Assembly (NCBI GenBank): GCA_002408125.1 | Contig: DHQO01000025.1 | Coordinates: forward strand, 83,998-147,997 | Reading direction: 5' to 3' | Length of the DNA stretch: 64,000 bases | DNA from: Hyphomonadaceae bacterium UBA5336 | GTDB lineage: Bacteria; Pseudomonadota; Alphaproteobacteria; Caulobacterales; Hyphomonadaceae | The notes under the pieces: model-generated | What the model was told of the DNA's origin: nothing | The model's input: the letters and a program-made list of their open reading frames with translations, nothing else | Databases searched by the model: none | Made by a program: the position numbers and the translations under genes | Shown: positions 58,444 to 64,000 of the stretch, piece after piece | Layout: each line of letters starts with the position of its first letter | Numbering within the stretch: position 1 is the first letter of the stretch

Positions 58444-60320
58444 CAGGAGGGCGCATACCAGATGGGGGACGACCAGGCGCGCTCCTGAATGGTGGCGGGC
58501 CGGTTCGGCGTCGGCGGCGTGCCCGCGCGGATAGCATCCCAGGTCGACCACCGGCAGGAGGGGTTTTCCAGGACGCGCAGATAATAATAGGCCGGCGTGA
58601 CAGGGTCGAAATCCGGATCGGTCCAGACGGTTTTCAGCTCCGTGGCGCCGACATCGCGGCTGACTTCGCAGGTCTCCATGTTCACAGTCGCGCCATTGTC
58701 CGGGCAGCGATGGGTCTCCGGGTCCGGGGTGAGGCCATCCGAGCACGCGACATCATACACCTGCTCGCGCGCCTCGCCATCCACGACCCAGCCTTTCACA
58801 ATCTGGGCGCGCTGGAGCCAGCCACTTCGCGGGTCGCGCACGGCCCAGACGAAGAGGTGCGGGCTCTCCCCCTCAGTCAGGCTCAGCGACCCGCCCATGG
58901 GCACGCCGGTCTCATAGGCCATCTCGATCGGCCAGGCCTCACCGGCGAGGGTCTCCGGCAGGGCGCCGCCGGCAAACAGGCGCAGGCGGATGCGCGGGCC
59001 GGAGGTCGCGAAGGTCTCCTTCCGGCGAAGGGCGGCATAGATCGCCTCGCGCGTGTTCTCCTCGGCCCAGACGCCTGCTAGACCCGAGGCGCCCCAGCTT
59101 GCCATGCGCACCGTGTCGGGCAGCAGGGTGACATCCCAGTCCTGTGCGCCACCGGGCGGGACGCTGCCGCGATAGGAGGGCCGGCTGTCGCGCAGGCCGA
59201 CCTTGGAGAAATAATTGTCCTCCTCATATGGGCCTGCACCATTGTGGGTATCGGACGAGCCGATAAAGCCGAAGCGGAACGGGTTGAAGCCCTCGCGCGC
59301 CTGGAATTCCAGGCCCGTATTCAGCCCGTCGCGGGCATAGCCGCCCTTGAACACACTGACCGGCTGGCCGTTCATCAGCGTGTAGTCGACGATCTCGAAA
59401 CCGGCCCATTCGTCATTTGGCGACAAAGCCGGATGGGTCTCCGACGTACCCTTGACCTGGGTGATCTCGACCAGCGGTTCGTTGCGCATGCGGGTCTCGG
59501 CATAGTCTGCCGTGATCGGCGCGCCGGCCCAGTCTGTGCCGACAAAGACGGTCCCATCGGACTGGTTCATATTGTGCGGGATGGCGAGCGACTCGATGCC
59601 GTCCGCGCGCAGGCCGTCGAGCCAGGCCCAGAGATCCTCGGGATTGTCGGAATCCAGGATCGAGAAGGGCGCGGGCGGCACGTCGCTTCCGGCAAAGATC
59701 ACATTGCGGTGGTGGTGACGCCCCTCCGGGCCGAGGGAGTATTCATAGCCGATGAAGGTGGTGAGCCGGCCGGGCTCGTAGAATTCCTCGGCGGTGGCGA
59801 TGATATCGCCCCAGGCCCATTTGACCACGGAGGGGTCCGACAGCTCGCGATATTGCGGCATCAGGGTGCGGAAGCTGCGCCAGGCGGCGGCGATCCGGGC
59901 GCGGTCTGTGGTGATCAGCGTATCGCTGAGTTCGTGCTGGTAGATCGTGCTGCCGGGGTCCTCCATCGCCGCCAGGCTGCCGAGATAGACCGCATGATCG
60001 GTGACGGCCATGAAGTCCAGCGGTGGGTCGGACAGGCGCACATCATAGCCGGCCGGATGGCGGATCGCCTCGCCGCGGGCATAGCGGTAGGCATCGGCCG
60101 GCGTCGCGCGCACGGCGAACATGAAGGCATCGAAGGAGTACTTCGTGTGCACATGCAGGTCGCCGAAATAGGCGTTGCGCAGGCCATTATAGTCATGGGT
60201 CTGCGCCTCGCTCTCCGGGTAGGGGGCATCGGGGAGACTCTCCTGTGCGGCGGCGCCCTGACCGAGCACGGGCAGGGCAAGCGCCGCCAGCAGGATGGGC
60301 GTAAAACTCGGGCCTGACAC
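58443..60320 (-). CDS. DUF3604 secreted PHP-like metallohydrolase candidate, 625 aa
   Basis: A signal peptide ends near GAAAQ with no lipobox, so the protein is soluble in the periplasm or secreted. PHP-type metal-binding elements are clear: YFGDLHVHTKYSFDAF (His56, His58), VTDHAVYLG (Asp108, His109), a central AIPHNMNQSDG, ETHPALSPNDEW and GSSDTHNGAG. The C-terminal domain has four spaced cysteines (ACSDG, RCPDN, TCEVS, SCRWS), likely two disulfides. The start is GTG 60320 with AAGGA upstream. It is a close paralogue of the next gene. No activity is established for DUF3604; a phosphoester or similar hydrolysis is my inference. Confidence 0.87.
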   Translation of the reverse strand: MSGPSFTPILLAALALPVLGQGAAAQESLPDAPYPESEAQTHDYNGLRNAYFGDLHVHTKYSFDAFMFAVRATPADAYRYARGEAIRHPAGYDVRLSDPPLDFMAVTDHAVYLGSLAAMEDPGSTIYQHELSDTLITTDRARIAAAWRSFRTLMPQYRELSDPSVVKWAWGDIIATAEEFYEPGRLTTFIGYEYSLGPEGRHHHRNVIFAGSDVPPAPFSILDSDNPEDLWAWLDGLRADGIESLAIPHNMNQSDGTVFVGTDWAGAPITADYAETRMRNEPLVEITQVKGTSETHPALSPNDEWAGFEIVDYTLMNGQPVSVFKGGYARDGLNTGLEFQAREGFNPFRFGFIGSSDTHNGAGPYEEDNYFSKVGLRDSRPSYRGSVPPGGAQDWDVTLLPDTVRMASWGASGLAGVWAEENTREAIYAALRRKETFATSGPRIRLRLFAGGALPETLAGEAWPIEMAYETGVPMGGSLSLTEGESPHLFVWAVRDPRSGWLQRAQIVKGWVVDGEAREQVYDVACSDGLTPDPETHRCPDNGATVNMETCEVSRDVGATELKTVWTDPDFDPVTPAYYYLRVLENPSCRWSTWDAIRAGTPPTPNRPATIQERAWSSPIWYAPS

Positions 60321-60326
60321 GACACT

Positions 60327-62246
60327 CTATCCTTTCGAATTCAGCCAGATCGGCGAGGACCAGGCGCGCTCCTGGATGGTCAGCGGCAGGTCCGGATTGG
60401 GCTCGGCATCGGAGCGGATCGCATCCCAGGTCGACCAGCGGCAGGACGGGTTCTGCAGGACGCGGACATAATAATAGGAGAGCTGGCCAGGCTCGTAGTC
60501 CGGGTCGCGCCAGACCGCCTTCAGCTCGGTGGCGCCGGTTGCCTTGCTCACCTCGCAGGTCTCGACATTCACCGTGGCGCCATTGTCCGGGCAGCGACGG
60601 GTTTCCGGGTCGGGGGTGAGGCCGTCGGAACAGGCGACATCATAGACGCGCTCGCGCGCCACGCCGTCCTCGACCCAGCCCTTCACCACCTGGGCACGCT
60701 GCAGCCAGCCTTCATTGGCATCGCGCACGGCCCAGACCACGAAATCCGGGCTTTCCGCGCCAGTGCTGACCATGTCCCCGCCCATGGGCACGCCCTCGGC
60801 ATAGGCGGTGTCGAGCAGGCTGTCCTGCCGGAGCAGGTCGTCGGGATAGTCCGCGCCGGCAAAGAAGCGCACACGCATGCGCGGGCCGGTGGTCGCGAAG
60901 GTCTCCTTGCGCCGGAAGGCGGCATAGATCGCCTCGCGGGTGTTTTCCTCCGCCCATACCCCGGTCAGGCCCGAGGCGCCCCACTGGGCAAAGCGCGAAT
61001 TGCTGAGCGGGACCTCATAATTCTCCCAGGTTCGCCCGGGTGGGGGCACCGCGCCGCGCAGCATCGGCGTGGAGTCCGGCAGGCCGATCTTGGACCAGTA
61101 ATTGTCCTCGTCATAGGCGCCGGCGGCATTGTGGGTGTCGGTCGAGCCGACAAAGCCGAACTTGTAGGGGTTGAAGCCCTCGACATCCTCGAATTCGAGG
61201 CCGGTATTGAGCGCGTCGCGGACATAGCCGCCCTCGAATTGCGTGATCCGGTTTGTCGCGCCGATATAGAAGTCCATGATCTCGAAGCCGGCCCACTCGT
61301 CATTCGGCGAAAGCAGGGGGTGGGTTTCCGAGGTGCCCTTGACCTGGGTGATTTCCACCAGCGGCTCGTTGCGCATGCGCAGCTCGGCATAGCTGGCATC
61401 CAGCGGCAGGTCGGCCCAGTTCACGGTCTCGAACATGGTGCCGTTCGAGCCGTTGGAATTGTGCGGGATGGCCAGCGCCTCGATGCCGTTTTCCCTCTGC
61501 TGGTCAAGCCATTGCCAGAGCGCTTCCGGGTTCTGGGAATCGAAGGCGGTGAAGGGCGCATCGGGCACCACATCGCCGGAGAAGATCACATTGCGGTGCA
61601 GGTTGCGGCCCTCCGGCGCGGAGGTGAACTCATAGCCGATGAATGTGGTGAAGGTGCCGGGATCATTGTGGCGCTCGGCGGCCTCGATCGTATCGCGCCA
61701 GGCCGCGTTTTCGACCTGCGCATCGCTGAGCTCGGCGCGCTTGTCGCCCTCGGCCAGGCTCTGGGCAACGCGGGCGAAGGCGGCGCTGATCTTGTTGCGG
61801 TCGGAGGAGAACATGTCGGCGGCATAGGGCACTTCCGACAGCGGCGTGCCGGGCGTTGCCATGGATGGCAGGACGCCGAGATATTCGGCATGATCGGTCA
61901 CCGCCACAAAGTCGAGCGGCTCCCCGCTCAGGCGCATGGTGAAGCCGGCCGGATGGCGGATCGGTGCGCCCTTGGCAAAGGCATAGGCATCATCGGGTGT
62001 CGCGCGGACATTGAAGATGAAGGCATCGAAAGAGCATTTCGTATGCACATGCAGGTCGCCGAAATAGGCATTGCGCGTCTCGCTATAGTCCGGCGTGCGG
62101 GTCTGCGCCGGGGCCGGCTCTGCGGCCGCCGGCGCCTCGACATTTGCCGGCGCAGCGGTGTCCGGCCCGGGGTCCGGTGCGACGCCGGAACAGGCCGCCA
62201 GGGCCAGCAGGCTGAAACTCTGGAGCAGGTGTGTCTTCAATCTCAT
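60327..62246 (-). CDS. DUF3604 lipoprotein, PHP-like metallohydrolase candidate, 639 aa
   Basis: First gene of the operon. The signal peptide ends in LAAC (Cys19), then a Pro/Ala linker, so this copy is a lipoprotein, unlike its soluble neighbour. Metal-site elements match: YFGDLHVHTKCSFDAF (His66, His68), VTDHAEYLG (Asp118, His119), AIPHNSNGSNG, ETHPLLSPNDEW and GSTDTHNAAG. The same four C-terminal cysteines and a nearly identical closing IQERAWSSPIW show tandem duplication. The start is ATG 62246 with GGAG nine bases upstream. The divergent Crp-like regulator begins 184 bases away. Confidence 0.87.
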   Translation of the reverse strand: MRLKTHLLQSFSLLALAACSGVAPDPGPDTAAPANVEAPAAAEPAPAQTRTPDYSETRNAYFGDLHVHTKCSFDAFIFNVRATPDDAYAFAKGAPIRHPAGFTMRLSGEPLDFVAVTDHAEYLGVLPSMATPGTPLSEVPYAADMFSSDRNKISAAFARVAQSLAEGDKRAELSDAQVENAAWRDTIEAAERHNDPGTFTTFIGYEFTSAPEGRNLHRNVIFSGDVVPDAPFTAFDSQNPEALWQWLDQQRENGIEALAIPHNSNGSNGTMFETVNWADLPLDASYAELRMRNEPLVEITQVKGTSETHPLLSPNDEWAGFEIMDFYIGATNRITQFEGGYVRDALNTGLEFEDVEGFNPYKFGFVGSTDTHNAAGAYDEDNYWSKIGLPDSTPMLRGAVPPPGRTWENYEVPLSNSRFAQWGASGLTGVWAEENTREAIYAAFRRKETFATTGPRMRVRFFAGADYPDDLLRQDSLLDTAYAEGVPMGGDMVSTGAESPDFVVWAVRDANEGWLQRAQVVKGWVEDGVARERVYDVACSDGLTPDPETRRCPDNGATVNVETCEVSKATGATELKAVWRDPDYEPGQLSYYYVRVLQNPSCRWSTWDAIRSDAEPNPDLPLTIQERAWSSPIWLNSKG

Positions 62247-62264
62247 GGTCGTTTTCTCCGAAGT

Positions 62265-62409
62265 CCTGTCATGGTGTTGTGTTTCCGGCACGACAGGGTG
62301 CGCGCCCCGATCCCAATCCTCGATCTGGCTCTGGGCAGCGCGGCTTTGCCAGCGTAGAATTGCCGAGCCCGGCGAGAGAGACTGTCAAAAAGGCGACAAT
62401 TGCCGGGCC
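62265..62409. promoter_or_regulatory. Regulatory region between the DUF3604 operon and the Crp-like gene
   Basis: Two 12-base direct repeats AATTGCCGRGCC (62358-62369 and 62398-62409, 11 of 12 identical) lie 40 bases apart, about four helical turns. Inverted repeats CCTGTC/GACAGG (62265-62270, 62292-62297) and TGTC/GACA (62383-62386, 62395-62398) are also present. Together they look like binding sites for the divergent regulator, which would then control both directions. Confidence 0.45.
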
Positions 62410-62430
62410 GAAATCCAAGGGAGACAAGAC

Positions 62431-63138
62431 ATGGCCGATCGCAGTCTGGTCCATGAAGCGCGCACTGCCCTGAAGTCGAATTCGGTCTTTGCCGGCCTTC
62501 CCGAAGAGGCGATCGGCCGGCTGGCCGTCTTTGCCCGGCGCGAGAGCTATGACAGCCCGACGCTGCTGGTGCGCGGCGGAGAGCACGTCACCGCCCTGCG
62601 CTATGTGGTGAAGGGACATATGGTGGCGCGGGCCTCGCGCGAGGGCGGGGAAGCCGCCGAGCTGATCCCGATCTATCCCGGCCAGTTCGCCACCTGGATC
62701 GGCACCTTCGCCCACCGGCCCGTCCTGCAGGATTACTGGACCTCGTCCAGGGCAGAGTTCATTGCCTTTCCCAACGAGAAAGTGCTGGAAACCGCCGACC
62801 GGTTTCCGATGATCTACAAGGTGCTTCTGGGCGAGGTCGCCGGCCGGTTCCAGACGGTCCTGAAATGGGTCTGGAATACCAATCTTTCCGACGGGCCGGC
62901 GCGGCTCGGGGCGCAGCTCCTGCTTTATGCGGCTGCCGCGCCGGACGATTCCGCGGTTGAGATCCTGGCTTCCCAGGAAAGCCTTGCGCGGGCGCTCGGC
63001 CTGTCGCGCCAGACGCTGAACCGCCAGCTTCAGGTGCTTGAGGCCGAAGGGCTGGTGGAGATCAGCTACCGCCAGATCGTGATCACCGACCGCCAGGCGC
63101 TGGCGGCCTATGCCGGGCAGGGCGAAGTGCCTGCCTGA
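62431..63138 (+). CDS. Crp/Fnr-family transcriptional regulator, 235 aa
   Basis: An N-terminal cyclic-nucleotide-binding-type beta-roll (about 20-130; FAGLPEEAIGRLAVFARR, YVVKGHMVARASREGGE) is joined by a long helix to a Crp-type HTH (SQESLARALGLSRQTLNRQL, about 180-205). The phosphate-binding Gly-Glu-Arg cassette of true cAMP receptors is not seen and there is no Fnr cysteine cluster, so the signal is unknown. The start at 62431 has GGGAG. Divergence from the DUF3604 operon with repeats between makes it the likely regulator of that operon. Confidence 0.88.
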   Translation: MADRSLVHEARTALKSNSVFAGLPEEAIGRLAVFARRESYDSPTLLVRGGEHVTALRYVVKGHMVARASREGGEAAELIPIYPGQFATWIGTFAHRPVLQDYWTSSRAEFIAFPNEKVLETADRFPMIYKVLLGEVAGRFQTVLKWVWNTNLSDGPARLGAQLLLYAAAAPDDSAVEILASQESLARALGLSRQTLNRQLQVLEAEGLVEISYRQIVITDRQALAAYAGQGEVPA

Positions 63139-63161
63139 CCCTGGCTTGCGGCCCGGCCCGC

Positions 63162-64000
63162 TCACAACATCTCGTCAAACTGGCTGGTGCCGCGTTCGGC
63201 GAGTTCCTTCTTCAGGATCTTGCCGGCGGCGTTGCGCGGCAGGGGCGCCTCGCGGAACTCGACATAGCGCGGCACTTTGAAATGGGCGAGCGACTGGCCG
63301 ACCCATTCGCGCACAGCAAGCTCGCCCGGCACGTCCGGCCCGCCGGTGACGAGCACGGCCTTCAGCTCCTCGCCCAGCGTTTCGCTCGGCACGCCGATCA
63401 CGGCGGCTTCGAGGATGCCGGGATGGTCTTCCAGGCAGCGCTCGACCTCTTCGGCGAGGATATTTTCCCCGCCGCGAATGATGATGTCCTTCTGGCGCCC
63501 GGAGAGATAGAGGAAACCTTCCTCGTCGAGCCGGCCAAGGTCGCCGGTGCGCAGCCAGCCGCCCGGCGCGAAGACGGCTGCGGTGGCCTCGGGCGCCTCC
63601 CAGTATTCGCGCATCAGGAACGGCCCGCGCACCTGGACCTCGCCGGTCTCGCCGGTCGGCAGCGGCGCGCCGGCCTCGCCGACCACGCGCAGTTGGGCCG
63701 TGGCGAAGGGCCGGCCGACCGAGTCCGGGCGCTGTTTCAGGTCCTCGCCGGTATTCATGGTGAAGACACTGGAGGCCTCGGTCATGCCATAGGCATTGGT
63801 GATCGCGCGCAGGTTCGGGAACAGGGCCTCGGCGCTCTGCTGCAGGGCCGGGCCGGAGGGCGCTGCGCCATAGCCGAGCGTGAGCACGGAGGAGAGGTCC
63901 CGCCCCTCCGGATTGCCATGCTGGCAGACCTGCTGGACCATGGCCGGCACCGCCGACCAGCGCTCGACCCTGTAAGTCTCGATCATGCGCAGGGTCTCAG
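63162..64000 (-). CDS. Acyl-CoA synthetase (AMP-binding enzyme), C-terminal part; runs off the window
   Basis: An ANL-superfamily adenylating enzyme that would activate a fatty or organic acid as its CoA thioester. Only about 279 residues are inside the window; the reading frame stays open to base 64000, so the N-terminal half and P-loop lie beyond. Visible motifs are YGMTEASSVFTMN (A5), RTGDLGRLDEEGFLYLSGR (A7), KDIIIRGGENILAEEVE (A8) and PRNAAGKILKKEL with the catalytic Lys (A10). The sequence ends SQFDEML. Substrate class cannot be told. Confidence 0.9.
   Translation of the reverse strand, partial: ETLRMIETYRVERWSAVPAMVQQVCQHGNPEGRDLSSVLTLGYGAAPSGPALQQSAEALFPNLRAITNAYGMTEASSVFTMNTGEDLKQRPDSVGRPFATAQLRVVGEAGAPLPTGETGEVQVRGPFLMREYWEAPEATAAVFAPGGWLRTGDLGRLDEEGFLYLSGRQKDIIIRGGENILAEEVERCLEDHPGILEAAVIGVPSETLGEELKAVLVTGGPDVPGELAVREWVGQSLAHFKVPRYVEFREAPLPRNAAGKILKKELAERGTSQFDEML

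Noticed and set aside
57592..58746. Longer parvulin starting at 58746
   Set aside because: The extra N-terminus overlaps the DUF3604 C-terminus in another frame. The TGATG overlap at 58443 gives the real start and the membrane anchor.

Overview
The window is 64 kb of GC-rich, densely packed chromosomal DNA from an alphaproteobacterium. A Hyphomonadaceae/Maricaulaceae-type relative of Caulobacter is my best inference. The signs are GapR (DUF2312), a 41-residue C-minus ribosomal protein L36, a quinone-type PyrD, TorF- and MlaC-like envelope proteins, an M1 peptidase followed by a DUF6702 gene, and DUF3604 proteins. I found no rRNA, no credible tRNA, no phage, no insertion sequence and no CRISPR array. 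Most of the region is core chromosome with small accessory patches.

Layout. 1-2.9 kb: a patchy start with an unknown secreted protein between near-identical 21-bp direct repeats, a decayed 3' end of a second folE, a membrane protein, and intact folE. 3-10.5 kb: cysS, an ExoD-family protein, an MlaC-like protein, uvrC, dps, a candidate small RNA with a CCUCC loop, and a LysR regulator. 10.6-19.2 kb: M1 peptidase with DUF6702, an S24/LexA-like regulator, pyrD, MATE exporter, Tat-exported oxidoreductase, alanine dehydrogenase. 19.2-27.9 kb: a lower-GC patch with a DIP1984-family gene, CPA2 antiporter, TorF porin, SDR, a large alpha/beta hydrolase, Ca/Na antiporter overlapping queF, and a PilZ protein. 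27.9-40.9 kb: nitroreductase divergent from a TetR-adaptor-RND pump operon, an M56/BlaI signalling pair divergent from cysE, a P-loop ATPase, a C-terminally truncated serine hydrolase, a dicarboxylate symporter and two small secreted proteins. 41-50.6 kb: xth, a gmhB-like phosphatase, MFS exporter, a GtrA/GtrB/GT-C glycan-modification group, amn with a membrane protein, and an SDR. 50.7-55 kb: a repeat array, gapR, lipoprotein hydrolase with a TPR protein, HAD phosphatase, rpmJ and an MltB-type lytic transglycosylase. 55-63.1 kb: a tightly coupled operon (two DUF3604 proteins, an anchored parvulin, a HupE/UreJ protein and a seven-repeat FG-GAP lipoprotein) with a divergent Crp/Fnr-type regulator. 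The window ends inside an acyl-CoA synthetase gene.

Most interesting elements. (1) The DUF3604 operon looks like a periplasmic metallohydrolase system with its own folding factor, a multi-His membrane protein and a predicted beta-propeller lipoprotein. The function of this combination is unknown to me. (2) A dispersed intergenic repeat family (at least six copies at three loci) has an outer stem that changes compensatorily between copies, which argues for a folded DNA or RNA element. (3) A probable small RNA lies downstream of dps. (4) An M56/BlaI pair has its usual sensor domain replaced by a Met-rich, coiled-coil and His/Asp/Arg-rich tail. All family calls come from reading translated sequence and motifs; no database search was run.
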